Origin: Acidimicrobiia bacterium
Lineage (GTDB): Bacteria > Actinomycetota > Acidimicrobiia > Acidimicrobiales > Poriferisodalaceae
Direction: 5' to 3'
DNA length: 64,000 nucleotides
Assembly (NCBI GenBank): GCA_022821985.1
Contig: JAJECP010000015.1
Location: 1 to 64,000, forward strand
Shown: positions 7,412 to 15,694 of the stretch, one piece after another
Numbering within the stretch: the first letter of the stretch is position 1
How the letters are laid out: each line of letters starts with the position of its first letter
The notes under the pieces: model-generated
What the model saw: the letters and a program-made list of their open reading frames with translations, nothing else
Told to the model about the DNA's origin: nothing
Databases searched by the model: none
Translations under genes and position numbers: made by a program

Positions 7412-8742
7412 CGATCCTTTCCGTTTCGGTCGACGTTCGGAGGAGCTGTGACGCTGCTGACCGGCGAACCCCCGGAGCCGGAGCGCAACACAAGGCTCGG
7501 CACATACCTTGGGCGCACCTCTCCGTCGGAATCGGGTTGGTCTTCCCATTCGTAGAGATGCACGGTGAGTGTGTTGAGGGTGCGCCCGAGCAGCAGTGCG
7601 ATCGGGTACGGACAGCGCAGCAACAGGTGGATTTCCGTAGTGCGGTGCGTGTTCGCCAGAGTCCGCATGTGTTCGCTGAGTTCACCGACGATCGCAGCGG
7701 CGCCGCGCGCCTGAAGGAGATGGTGGCCTCGGCTTCGGACGTGCATGATCCCGGCGAAGGACTCTGAGCGCGATGCAAGTGCCTCGAACGCTCCGTCGCT
7801 CCGTTGCGGCAACAGGTCGACGTAGACGAGCACAGGGCCATGCTCAAAGTTGTAGGTGGGGGGTGTGACAAGCTCGCATTGCCGGTCCTTGGAAGGCGCT
7901 GGGGCTTGGCCGGTCAATGCCCAGGAATCACCTCGAGTATCAACGGCTTCGACCCGACTAACGAGCGTGGTCGGCAATGCCGCTCCGAGAGCGCAGGCGA
8001 CTGACAGGTGCGCGCCACCGCGGACGCGGACTTCATCGGCGCCCGCAACTGCGACGAGTCGCGGCAGCTGTCCCAGGAAGTGCTGGAGGTCTTCGAGGCC
8101 CCCTCGATGAGGCCGACGCTCTCCATACACAGGTGGCCGTAGGCGAAGCACGAGATCGCCATCAAGGACCGTCGCCGCTGGCGGCACGCGAGTCTGGAGA
8201 TCAAGAGTCAGCCTCCTACCCGATGATTCGATGTCACTCCGAAGATGCTGAAGTCGCTGCCTCGCCAAGCTGTTGGCGAGATCGGCACGATCCTCGGCCC
8301 CCGCGATCGAGTATTGGTTCAAGCTGGACAACGTGCCTTCGGGTTGCCCAAGCAGGCGGTCGGATCCTGCGTAGTCGAGCTTGCCAGAGCTGTCTGCTCG
8401 AGAAATCGTCGTACCAATGGCGAGGGTGAACCGAGAATCTTCCGCAAGCTCCAACAGCCGCGGGAGCTCCAGCTCTCGAACGAATTCGGAGTCTGCAATC
8501 TCCGGCGTGATCAAGAGCACCGCGCCCGAAAGACCCGATCTCAGCGCTTCATTGAGTCGCTGACCGGTGTCACCAGGCGGAAGGTCCGTCACGTCGTGCC
8601 AGACCGGGACACCGGCAGCTCGCAGCGCCCAGGCCATTGATTCCGCCAGGTGTCTTCCATCGCTCTGCCGATACGAAATGAAGATCGGCCCATGCGCATT
8701 GACGACGGCTTCGGCCGTAGGCGCGTGCTGTGAGGAATTCAC
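7408..8742 (-). CDS. TIR-SAVED CBASS effector
   Basis: The protein has 444 residues from a GTG at 8742, preceded by a GAGGG ribosome-binding site. A TIR domain (about 18-110) starts FISYRQSDGRHLAESMAWAL and contains WHDVTDLPPGD and LLITPEIADSEFVRELELP; Glu90 is in the position of the catalytic NADase glutamate. A linker leads to a SAVED domain (about 225-430) with the usual late motif EIHLLLRCPYPIALLLGRTL followed by VHLYEW and YVPSLVLRSG. Proteins of this build bind a cyclic oligonucleotide through SAVED, polymerise and degrade NAD+, which arrests infected cells. It is the first gene of the four-gene operon and is joined to the CD-NTase by a 4-nt overlap. The domain calls are strong; the ligand is unknown. 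Confidence 0.88.
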   Translation of the reverse strand: MNSSQHAPTAEAVVNAHGPIFISYRQSDGRHLAESMAWALRAAGVPVWHDVTDLPPGDTGQRLNEALRSGLSGAVLLITPEIADSEFVRELELPRLLELAEDSRFTLAIGTTISRADSSGKLDYAGSDRLLGQPEGTLSSLNQYSIAGAEDRADLANSLARQRLQHLRSDIESSGRRLTLDLQTRVPPAATVLDGDLVLRLRPPVYGERRPHRGGLEDLQHFLGQLPRLVAVAGADEVRVRGGAHLSVACALGAALPTTLVSRVEAVDTRGDSWALTGQAPAPSKDRQCELVTPPTYNFEHGPVLVYVDLLPQRSDGAFEALASRSESFAGIMHVRSRGHHLLQARGAAAIVGELSEHMRTLANTHRTTEIHLLLRCPYPIALLLGRTLNTLTVHLYEWEDQPDSDGEVRPRYVPSLVLRSGSGGSPVSSVTAPPNVDRNGKDR

Positions 8743-8902
8743 CGGGTGCCCTCGGTCTGTGGCAAGACGCAGTCGCTGTGAGGCTCTTGGCCGGGCACGG
8801 TTCGTGTGCCGCGCATCAGGCGTCGCCGCGCGCTGATCGTTGATGCGACAAGTGTTCTCGCTACATCGAGTCTGTCCATGATCATCGCCCGCACAGTTGA
8901 AC

Positions 8903-8914
8903 TACACATGTGTA
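8903..8914. promoter_or_regulatory. 12-bp palindrome TACACATGTGTA in divergent intergenic region
   Basis: TACACATGTGTA is a perfect palindrome in a 299-bp AT-rich gap between the divergent CBASS operon (start 8742) and the PIN toxin-antitoxin operon (start 9042). A dyad here is a natural operator for the excisionase-like antitoxin, which could repress one or both directions. The surrounding bases (8900-8990) include AT-rich stretches such as GCGAATATTTCGATAATTGC that could hold promoters. The binding protein is inferred. Confidence 0.4.
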
Positions 8915-9041
8915 AGCATAGCTTGCGCCTGCATCGTTTACTGCGAATATTTCGATAATTGCAGAATCACGCGCGCATCCAGCGGCAATCGGTCGCTAGG
9001 TGCTATCAACTGGCTCTAGAGCGGATCCAGGAGGGGGCGAG

Positions 9042-9494
9042 ATGGCGACTGCGATGGCTGTGCGCGAGTACGAGGTGCCGACGCCCGACGTGGTCGATGG
9101 AGCGGGCACGGCCTTGGCTGCGCTTGTAGATCAAGAAGATTGGTTCGGAACAAAGCCGCCAGGGGAGATCCTCGAGTTGGAACTCTCGCTGCCGACATTT
9201 GCCGCTCGGCTGCTTGTGGAAGCACTCAAGGCGTTGGCGAGCGGCCATGCGGTAACGGTCGTCCCCGTGCCAGCCGAACTCACGACACAGGAGGCGGCCG
9301 ACATCCTCAACGTGTCCAGACCCTTCCTGATCAAGCTTCTCGATGATCGACAAATCCCATACCGGCGGGTCGGCAACCGGCGCAAGGTGCACTTGGAGGA
9401 TGTCCTGCGCTACAAGCAGAGGGACGACCAGGTGCGACAACAGCTTCTCGACGACCTGGCCCGTGAAGCGCAGGCCCTTGGGCTCGACTACTAG
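9042..9494 (+). CDS. Excisionase/MerR-type DNA-binding antitoxin of a PIN toxin
   Basis: The protein has 150 residues from the ATG at 9042, chosen because AGGAGGGG lies 6-8 bases upstream; the longer frame from 9000 lacks this. The N-terminal half is unremarkable. Residues about 87-135 form an excisionase-type winged helix-turn-helix: LTTQEAADILNVSRPFLIKL, then RQIPYRRVGNRRKVHLEDVL. Such proteins are regularly paired with PIN-domain toxins, neutralising them and repressing the operon. The PIN gene follows after 17 bases, and the upstream palindrome at 8903-8914 is a candidate operator. The identification as antitoxin rests on this pairing. Confidence 0.75.
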   Translation: MATAMAVREYEVPTPDVVDGAGTALAALVDQEDWFGTKPPGEILELELSLPTFAARLLVEALKALASGHAVTVVPVPAELTTQEAADILNVSRPFLIKLLDDRQIPYRRVGNRRKVHLEDVLRYKQRDDQVRQQLLDDLAREAQALGLDY

Positions 9495-9511
9495 CTGAAT
9501 GGTCTGGGCTG

Positions 9512-10072
9512 ATGGCCTTCACGGCGGTCTTCGATGCCAGCGTCCTTGAGGCGAGCGCGACGAGGGACTTGCTCGTGCAACTTGCCCAGATGGCGATCTT
9601 TCGAGGTCGCTGGACCGAGAAGACGATCGAGGAGATGGAACACACTTTGGTCACGCAGCGGCCGAGCATGGCTGGCAGGCTCGGCTCCGTTCGAAGACAG
9701 ATGCGCGAGACCGTGCGCGACTGCATGGTCACCGGTCACGAGGACTTGATCGAAGCGGTCAAGCCTCCGGACCTTGGTCGCCGCCACGTCATTGCCGCGG
9801 CCATCAAGTGTGGTGCCCAAGTCATCGTGACCGACAATCCAGACCAGTTTCCGGACGGTGCCATGGATCACTACGGGATCGAGGCGCAATCAACTGACCA
9901 ATTCGTACTTCATCTGATCAGCCTCAATGTGTCGATCGTGTCGAGGGCCGTACAACTACGCGCGACTGAGCTCACCCACCCACCCATGACTCTTGGCGAG
10001 TACCTGGCGGCCCTTGAGAACGACGGCCTAGTCGAGACTGTGCTCGAACTTCGACGTCACATGCACGCTTGA
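9512..10072 (+). CDS. PIN-domain toxin (VapC-like ribonuclease)
   Basis: The 186-residue protein begins MAFTAVFDASVLEASATRDL, the standard PIN first strand with metal-binding Asp8. Further acidic positions follow in KTIEEMEHTL, in PPDLGRRHVIAAAIKCGAQV and in VIVTDNPDQFPD. PIN toxins cleave RNA, often tRNA. It follows the excisionase-like antitoxin gene by 17 bases in the same direction, forming a two-gene toxin-antitoxin operon. The C-terminal 50 residues (HPPMTLGEYLAALENDGLVE and on) are typical of the longer actinobacterial PIN toxins that pair with excisionase-type antitoxins. The target is not predictable from the sequence. Confidence 0.78.
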   Translation: MAFTAVFDASVLEASATRDLLVQLAQMAIFRGRWTEKTIEEMEHTLVTQRPSMAGRLGSVRRQMRETVRDCMVTGHEDLIEAVKPPDLGRRHVIAAAIKCGAQVIVTDNPDQFPDGAMDHYGIEAQSTDQFVLHLISLNVSIVSRAVQLRATELTHPPMTLGEYLAALENDGLVETVLELRRHMHA

Positions 10073-10321
10073 CGTCGGCGATCTCCCGGCGGCAAGCCGA
10101 TGAATGCCAACAACAGGTCCGAGACTCACCGAGACGTCGGACCGGTCCTGTGTCGCGGACCTATTGTGCGGTTCCATTTTTGAGCCTCTCGTCGCCTGTC
10201 GAGGCCGGCATGGGTCTGAGGAGCACCCACTGCAGGGGCATGCGGCGAAGTCGCAGCACGCACGCGCTTCTCTGGCGGCATCCCGGAGTCACGATGTCAA
10301 CACATGTAGGCTCGCCCGCGC
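10073..10321. other. Intergenic stretch upstream of the restriction-modification locus
   Basis: No gene is supported in these 249 bases. Near the right end, TAGGCT (10309-10314) lies 7 bases before the ATG-proximal region of the HTH gene, inside CACATGTAGGCTCGCCC, and could be a -10 element. The CACATGTA there resembles half of the palindrome at 8903-8914, which might mean shared regulation. Confidence 0.3.
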
Positions 10322-10528
10322 ATGGGCCGCTGGGTCGACACCGATGACCTAATCGACGCGCAAGGCGTTGCGGACCTCCTCGGACTCGCGCAGCGCAACA
10401 CGGTGTCGTCGTATCAACGCCGCTATTCGGACATGCCGAGATCGGTGGTCGATCTCGGGAAAGGCCGCTGCAAGATGTGGCTACGTTCAGAAGTGCTCCT
10501 CTGGTCGGCGAAGCGTCAGGCGCGGTGA
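10322..10528 (+). CDS. Small helix-turn-helix DNA-binding protein upstream of the methyltransferase
   Basis: The 68-residue protein contains DLIDAQGVADLLGLAQRNTV and SSYQRRYSDMPRSVVDLGKG, followed by RCKMWLRSEVLLW. This is the layout of AlpA/excisionase-like winged-helix domains: a helix-turn-helix, a basic wing, and a final helix ending in W. Its TGA overlaps the ATG of the DNA methyltransferase by one base (TGATG), so the two are translationally coupled. It may act as a controller of restriction-modification expression or as a remnant element regulator. This role is inferred from position only. Confidence 0.6.
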   Translation: MGRWVDTDDLIDAQGVADLLGLAQRNTVSSYQRRYSDMPRSVVDLGKGRCKMWLRSEVLLWSAKRQAR

Positions 10529-12246
10529 TGGATGTCACAGGCGTCAGCGATGCTGCGGAGATGGGCACACAAACGCTCATCGAACGTCACCGCGCCAACC
10601 CGGCCAAGGCGGGTGGGGTGGTGTATACGCCGCCTGCCCTCGCACGATTTCTGGCTGCACAGGCATTCGATGCCTACGAGGGAGTCGGCCCCGTCAGCAT
10701 CCTCGACCCGGCATGCGGCGACGGCGAGTTGCTCGTCGCTGCGGTGGCTGAGGCCGGACGACGCAAGGTCAGGGTCGAAGCCGTCGTTGGCTACGACATT
10801 GACGCGGATGCCGTCGAGCGCGCATCAACACGACTGGCTGAGACGAGAGGCGTCCAACTTCACGTCGCCGACTTCATTGCTCAGCAGGCCAAGTGCAGTC
10901 GACATCGGGATCTGTTTGACATGGATCGGCCGATTGAGTCTCTCGGCTTTGATCTTGTGATCTCGAACCCGCCGTATGTGAGAACACAAACTTTGGGATC
11001 GGACCACGCTCAGTCGTTGGGCAAGCGGTATGGGCTCACAGGAAGGGTCGATCTCTACCAGGTGTTCGCGGCGGCGATGATCCAGGCACTGGCACCCGGC
11101 GGCGCGATCGGGCTGCTCTGCTCGAACAAGTTCCTCACAAATCGAGCTGGCAGCTCGATGCGTCGGTTGTTGCTCAACGAGCTCGTGCTCCGTGAGCTAG
11201 TGGATCTTGGCGATACGAAGCTCTTCGAGGCAGCGGTGCTGCCGGTGATTGTCTCAGGGGTGCGTGCGCCCCTGTCTGAGAAATGCGTCGAGGCTCCGCG
11301 TTTCCGGGCTGTCTACGAAGTCAAGCCAGATCTGACTGTCTCGAAACCAAAGACAACACCAGTCTTGGAGGCACTGCGCGGGCGAGTTTCCGGACTCATC
11401 GAAGACTCAGGGCGGACCTTCGCTATTCGTGAAGGCCTCCTCGACGGTGATGCCGGCCCGGATCGACCTTGGAATCCCGTCGACGAAGAAACTCGGCGGC
11501 AATTCGAAGTGCTACGACGCTCGGAGACGATGGAGCTGGGGTCCGTCGGAAAGATCCGAGTTGGGATCAAGACGACCGCTGATTCCGTTTTCGTCCGTTC
11601 GGACTGGTCGCATCTTCCGGATGATCTACGGCCCGAGCAGGCATTGATCCGTCCACTCCTGACTCACCAAGACATCGAGCCTTGGTCCGCGGTCCCTGGC
11701 CAGCGGCAGATTCTGTACCCGTACCAGTCCAGCGATGGACGAGCGACACCCGTGGATCTCAGTTCATTCCCGCGCACAGCGGCCTACCTTGAGCAGCACC
11801 GCGACCAACTCGCAGGGCGAAAGTACGTCGTCGATGCCGGCAGACAGTGGTTCGAGATCTGGGTGCCGCAAAGACCGTCACTCTGGGCGAGACCGAAGGT
11901 GGTCTTCCCGGACATCGCAGACGAGCCCAGATTCGCCTTCGACAGCTCTGGAGCGATCGTCAACGGCGACTGCTATTGGGTCATCATCGAGGACGAGGAT
12001 TTGGCCGAGGTTGTGACGGCTGTGGGCAACTCGAGCTTCTGCACGTGGTTCTACGACCGGGCCTGCGGCAATTTTCTGTACGCCGGACGTCGACGATTCA
12101 TGACCCAGTACATGGAACGGCTGCCGATCCCCAAGCCAAGTCCTGGGCTCGCGGACGAGTTCCGAGCGATGCGCCGTGAGAACGCGCCCGATCATCTCGA
12201 TGCGCTCGTGTGGTCCTCGCTAGGCCTCGAACAAATCGGACGGTAG
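10528..12246 (+). CDS. Type II N6-adenine DNA methyltransferase (Eco57I/TaqI-like)
   Basis: The protein has 572 residues from the ATG at 10528, coupled to the HTH gene; an upstream in-frame ATG overlaps that gene and is less likely. SAM-binding motif I is ILDPACGDGELL (58-69) and the catalytic motif is SNPPY (146-150), which mark an amino-methyltransferase of the gamma/N6-adenine group. The C-terminal half has the TaqI-C-like target-recognition signatures IRPLLTHQDIEPW, RPKVVFPDIADEPRF and FCTWFYDRACGNFLYAGRRR. It protects host DNA from the convergent restriction enzyme encoded at 12220-13281, whose 3' end overlaps this gene by 27 bases. The recognition site cannot be predicted. Confidence 0.85.
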   Translation: MDVTGVSDAAEMGTQTLIERHRANPAKAGGVVYTPPALARFLAAQAFDAYEGVGPVSILDPACGDGELLVAAVAEAGRRKVRVEAVVGYDIDADAVERASTRLAETRGVQLHVADFIAQQAKCSRHRDLFDMDRPIESLGFDLVISNPPYVRTQTLGSDHAQSLGKRYGLTGRVDLYQVFAAAMIQALAPGGAIGLLCSNKFLTNRAGSSMRRLLLNELVLRELVDLGDTKLFEAAVLPVIVSGVRAPLSEKCVEAPRFRAVYEVKPDLTVSKPKTTPVLEALRGRVSGLIEDSGRTFAIREGLLDGDAGPDRPWNPVDEETRRQFEVLRRSETMELGSVGKIRVGIKTTADSVFVRSDWSHLPDDLRPEQALIRPLLTHQDIEPWSAVPGQRQILYPYQSSDGRATPVDLSSFPRTAAYLEQHRDQLAGRKYVVDAGRQWFEIWVPQRPSLWARPKVVFPDIADEPRFAFDSSGAIVNGDCYWVIIEDEDLAEVVTAVGNSSFCTWFYDRACGNFLYAGRRRFMTQYMERLPIPKPSPGLADEFRAMRRENAPDHLDALVWSSLGLEQIGR

Positions 12247-13281
12247 GGGAATTTGACGCTTCGAGTTCGTGACCAGGCCGCCGAACTGGACAAACTCATC
12301 AAAGAAGTCGGCACCGCTCGCAACCACAATCTCTGTGATCTCGGTTTCCCCTGACGGCATGATCTCGCCGTACGCAACCAGGTAACGCGCATCACAGTGC
12401 CGAAGGCCATAGCCGACCGCCACCGCCGGCCCGGTGTCCGTTGGCAAGACCAATCCAAGGTCAATGGTTGGCGAAGTCTGGAGCTTCACTTCCAAGGCTT
12501 GAGAAACAAGATCTGGCCACTGACCATGGTTGTCATGTCGGCCGACTCCCAACGCCGAAGTGACAGCTTCCTGCAACTGCTCACCGCGGACACGGTCCTG
12601 CTCTGCACCTACGGCTGGGAGACGCGAGCCAGCCAGCGCGAGCGCCCGGCTGTAGATCTCGGAGATCGCAAGAACCTCGCCCGGCACAGGCCGGGCACCA
12701 GAACTCTGCGCGGCGAGCACATAGGCGGAGACTAGTCCTGGTCTGAGAAGCCGAGTTAACGGGATCGTGTCGACCTCGCTGACCAGCGTCGAACCCGTAC
12801 GTCCGGGGATCCGCTTCGCTTGGAACTTGGAAGTCAGAGTCCCTGTCCGGTCCCACCGCGCTACCTGCTGGCCCCGAACCACCTTGACAGCCCGGACGAT
12901 TCCCAAGTCGTCAGGGCGAATCAGCACATACCTACGCTCGGGTGATACCTCCTGATTCCAGATCTGCAGGTTGTTGCTTACTTGGACATGAACATCGAGG
13001 TCTTGGCTTGGAAAGCGCGGATTGGTCCTCTTGAACGAGGCCGGAGGCCTATATCCGAGCGCCTCCGCGACGACCTGCTTGGCAACTTTGGACCGAGTTC
13101 GGATTGGGCCTGACACTTCTTGGCCCAATAGACGGTCCACGAGCAACGCCTCGAGTTCACCGTCCGAGAAGAAGAGTTCAGGATGCTCCAGGAGAACCGA
13201 GTCGTAGATCGAGTGACCGGACGCTCGGATCGCATTTGCGCGGCGTTGCGCCGAGTTCAGCAGGGGATTCACGGAAGCCAT
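12220..13281 (-). CDS. Type II restriction endonuclease, PD-(D/E)XK family
   Basis: The protein has 353 residues from the ATG at 13281 (MASVNPLLNSAQRRANAIRA). An alternative upstream start would add 16 poorly coding residues. Near the C-terminus WPDLVSQALEVKLQTS gives Pro256-Asp257 and Glu264-Val-Lys266, a classical PD-x6-EVK nuclease centre, followed by DLGLVLPTDTGPAVAVGYGL. The gene converges tail-to-tail with the N6-adenine methyltransferase and overlaps it by 27 bases, the common organisation of a type II restriction-modification pair. It should cleave unmethylated foreign DNA at the site the methyltransferase protects. The family is not one I can name; the enzyme call rests on the motif plus context. 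Confidence 0.7.
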   Translation of the reverse strand: MASVNPLLNSAQRRANAIRASGHSIYDSVLLEHPELFFSDGELEALLVDRLLGQEVSGPIRTRSKVAKQVVAEALGYRPPASFKRTNPRFPSQDLDVHVQVSNNLQIWNQEVSPERRYVLIRPDDLGIVRAVKVVRGQQVARWDRTGTLTSKFQAKRIPGRTGSTLVSEVDTIPLTRLLRPGLVSAYVLAAQSSGARPVPGEVLAISEIYSRALALAGSRLPAVGAEQDRVRGEQLQEAVTSALGVGRHDNHGQWPDLVSQALEVKLQTSPTIDLGLVLPTDTGPAVAVGYGLRHCDARYLVAYGEIMPSGETEITEIVVASGADFFDEFVQFGGLVTNSKRQIPLPSDLFEA

Positions 13282-13429
13282 GGCGCGACAGCATCGCGCG
13301 CGTCGGTGATCGCGACGCCAGTAAGCCACACGCGTTCGTCGTGCGCGTGGCGATGTTGCGCCCCATTGGCCAAGCCAGGCTGCCGAGTCCGACCCTCTGC
13401 CCGTCGCAGCCCGTCTCTACGGTTGGGGT

Positions 13430-13990
13430 GTGGCTGACAGGTCGGGGATCGAGTGGACCGAGGCGACGTGGAACCCGACCACGGGCTGCGATCGGGTGTC
13501 GCCGGGCTGCGACCGCTGCTATGCGCAGACGCTGGCCAAGCGGCTCAAGGCGATGGGGTCGCCGAAGTACCAGAACGACGGCGACCCGTCGACGAGCGGG
13601 CCGGGCTTCAGGCTCACCTTGCATCGGTCGTCGCTCGATGTGCCTCGACGCTGGAGCGCACCCCGCCTCGTGTTCGTGGACTCGATGAGCGATCTCCTTC
13701 ACGACGATGTGCCGCCGGGGTTCATCGCGCAGGTCTTCGAGGTGATCCGCGAGACGCCCCAGCACACCTACCAGGTGCTCACCAAGCGAGCGCAGCGGCT
13801 GAGCCGGATCGCACCTGAGCTCGACTGGCCGCCGAACCTGTGGATGGGCGTGAGCGTCGAGACTCGCCGATACCGGTTCCGCATCGACCACCTGCGCCAG
13901 GTTCCCGCAGCGGTGAGGTTCGTCAGCGCCGAGCCGCTGCTCGGCCCGATCGGCGAGCTAGGGCAACGGCGATGCTTCAGGGCGGAGTGA
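13430..13990 (+). pseudogene. 3'-truncated DUF5131 (phage Gp37/Gp68-like, three-Cys) gene
   Basis: The product starts VADRSGIEWTEATWNPTTGC from a GTG and has the diagnostic cysteine cluster GCDRVSPGCDRCYAQ, followed by SPKYQND and LVFVDSMSDLLHDDVP. It continues normally through TYQVLTKRAQRL, NLWMGVSVE and RFVSAEPLLGPIGEL, then ends after a dozen unrelated residues (GQRRCFRAE). Full-length relatives continue with a WVIVGGESG segment and are longer, so about the last third is missing. No continuation is visible in other frames, which places a recombination joint at about 13960. The family has a radical-SAM-like Cys cluster and is found on phages and in accessory regions. The gene is probably inactive. 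Confidence 0.7.
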
Positions 13991-14018
13991 AGATCCGATT
14001 CGGCGCCAATTAATTCGC

Positions 14019-14056
14019 TCCGCAAGTGTGAGAATTTATCGATACGATTTCTTCTC
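14019..14056 (+). promoter_or_regulatory. AT-rich promoter/operator region of the AbiE operon
   Basis: A short AT-rich island lies immediately before the AbiEi start. It contains GAGAA (14031-14035) and TTCTC (14051-14055) as inverted half-sites, with TATCGATACGAT between them giving a plausible -10. AbiEi antitoxins are known to bind inverted repeats in their own promoters, which this dyad would suit. The element is a candidate only. Confidence 0.35.
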
Positions 14057-14653
14057 ATGAGCGTTGCTAAGACGGTCCGTGAGCATGTCGAGCGCCTGCC
14101 GGTGCGGTCGTTTCTGTCGCGAAGCGACCTGCCGACACCAGGTCACGCAGTCGATTGCGAGCTGGCGCGGCTGGCAGGCCGGAATGAGCTGATGCGCGCC
14201 CACAAGGGCCTGTACTGGAAGGGGCCCCAGACACGGGCTGGGATGGTGCCTCCGGCGCCACTCGCGGTCGGGATGGCAGTAGCGGGCGCCGGGGCCGGCC
14301 CAGCTGGCTTCTCGGCTGCAACAGCACTGGGCTTGACGACGCAGGTTCCCTCTGTGGAGGCGGTGGCGGTTGCCGGCCGTGCTCATCGGCCTCCCCGAGG
14401 AGTGGTGTTTGCGGCGAGGTCTGTCGAGCGTCGGTTCCGGGAGCTGGAGCCGCTTGAAGTCGCCGTGATCGAGCTGATGCGCGACGGCACTCGATACGTC
14501 GAGGTCAGCTGGGACGATGTCGAGGCTGCTGTCGTAGGCCTGGTTGAGTCCGAAGCCGTCCGGCCGCGTGCGGTCTGCGAGCAGATCGACGACGAGCATC
14601 ACGTGGCAGCCCGCACACGCTGGCAGGCCATCGAACGTCGGCTCGGCTTGTGA
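14057..14653 (+). CDS. abiEi: AbiEi-type antitoxin (type IV toxin-antitoxin)
   Basis: The 198-residue protein has an N-terminal winged-helix (about 1-60: VREHVERLPVRSFLSRSDLP, CELARLAGRNELMRAHKGLYW). A larger C-terminal domain (about 65-198) has GFSAATALGLTTQVP and VEVSWDDVEAAVVGL. This is the layout of AbiEi-like antitoxins, which autorepress the operon and counteract AbiEii without binding it. Its TGA overlaps the GTG of the toxin gene by four bases (GTGA), so the two are translationally coupled. The upstream gene is a truncated DUF5131, so the AbiE pair probably arrived with its own promoter. The family call is good; phage-abortive activity is known for the family and not shown here. Confidence 0.78.
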   Translation: MSVAKTVREHVERLPVRSFLSRSDLPTPGHAVDCELARLAGRNELMRAHKGLYWKGPQTRAGMVPPAPLAVGMAVAGAGAGPAGFSAATALGLTTQVPSVEAVAVAGRAHRPPRGVVFAARSVERRFRELEPLEVAVIELMRDGTRYVEVSWDDVEAAVVGLVESEAVRPRAVCEQIDDEHHVAARTRWQAIERRLGL

Positions 14654-15594
14654 GCTTCCGACTGCGCGACGACCTGGACGAACTAGCGGCGTACGCGAGC
14701 GCGGTGTCAGATGTGTCGGGGATCCCTGCGTCACATGTGGAGAAGGATTACTGGGTGACCGAGACGCTGCGGGGTGTCGCGGAGGTCTCGCGCCGCAACG
14801 GCTGCTCGGTGATCTTCAAAGGCGGGACGAGCCTGTCGAAGGCGCATCGGCTCATCGAGCGTTTCTCCGAGGACGTCGACCTCTTGATTGTGCTGCCGGA
14901 GGCTGGCAAGAAGCGGCGCGACGGCATGCTCAAGGAGTTCATCGCAGGAGCCGAAGCGGCGACCGGCATCGAGGGCCGTCTGGACGTCGCAACGGCCACA
15001 GCAGGTGTCAAGCGTTCGGTGAGGCTGCACTATCCGACGGCAGCGCCGAGCGAGGGCGTGACCAGCGGAGTCTTGCTCGAACTCGGAACTCGCGGCGGTG
15101 CCCTGCCGTGCGATCGGCGACCGATTCAATCTCTCATCGCCGAGTATTCCCAGCGAGCCGGCCTCGCCTCTGACTTCGAAGAGGTCGAGCCGATTTCATT
15201 GCTCGTGTTGGATCCTGTTCGCACGCTCGTCGAGAAGATGATGATCCTGCACCACGCGGCGACCGACGGGGACTCCGAACGGCGCCGCCAGACTGCGCGC
15301 CATTACTACGACGTTGATGCGCTGCTGCGGAGCCCTGCCGTCATGAGCAGCCTCGAACAGCACGAGACCGATGTGCTTGCTCGTGAAGTTGCACGGCACT
15401 CGATGGCTGCGGGCCTTCCCAGCATCGACCGGCCACCGGCTGGGTTCTCTGCCAGCCCAGCCTGGCGGGAGGATCAGCCGGACATCGAGCGAGCTTACGA
15501 AGATGTGCTCGAACGGCTTGTGTGGCCGAGTGCGCTCACGTCAGCGTTCGCGCAATGCTGCCAACGCGTACACGATCACGCGCACCTGCTCTGA
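14650..15594 (+). CDS. abiEii: AbiEii-type nucleotidyltransferase toxin
   Basis: The protein has 314 residues from a GTG that overlaps the antitoxin stop. Motifs of the AbiEii/MenT nucleotidyltransferases are all present: VEKDYWVTE (30-38), FKGGTSLSKAHRLIERFSED (56-75) with the Gly-Gly-Thr-Ser loop and Lys64, then EDVDLLI with Asp75 and Asp77. Further along, PISLLVLDPVRTLVEKMMIL and ARHYYDVDALL match the family pattern. These toxins transfer nucleotides to acceptors such as tRNA and stop growth. With the preceding AbiEi gene this is a complete type IV system. The substrate is unknown. Confidence 0.82.
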   Translation: MSFRLRDDLDELAAYASAVSDVSGIPASHVEKDYWVTETLRGVAEVSRRNGCSVIFKGGTSLSKAHRLIERFSEDVDLLIVLPEAGKKRRDGMLKEFIAGAEAATGIEGRLDVATATAGVKRSVRLHYPTAAPSEGVTSGVLLELGTRGGALPCDRRPIQSLIAEYSQRAGLASDFEEVEPISLLVLDPVRTLVEKMMILHHAATDGDSERRRQTARHYYDVDALLRSPAVMSSLEQHETDVLAREVARHSMAAGLPSIDRPPAGFSASPAWREDQPDIERAYEDVLERLVWPSALTSAFAQCCQRVHDHAHLL

Positions 15595-15642
15595 GCGTGG
15601 CGGCTTGGGCTCTTGAATCGCCAAAATTGCTTTGATGGCATT

Positions 15643-15658
15643 ATCGCATTAGTGCGAT
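15643..15658. promoter_or_regulatory. Inverted-repeat operator ATCGCA-N4-TGCGAT
   Basis: ATCGCA (15643-15648) and TGCGAT (15653-15658) form a perfect dyad with a TTAG spacer, 36 bases before the GTG of the XRE regulator gene. Size, spacing and position suit autoregulation by a homodimeric XRE-family protein. No other gene starts nearby, so the XRE protein is the most likely ligand. Confidence 0.5.
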
Positions 15659-15694
15659 GATGGGCTGTGCTGCCGATCGTGACGGAGTCGAGCT

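Noticed and set aside
10069-10352. Two short plus-strand ORFs between the PIN toxin and the HTH gene
   Set aside because: They have no motif, poor composition for coding and no ribosome-binding site.
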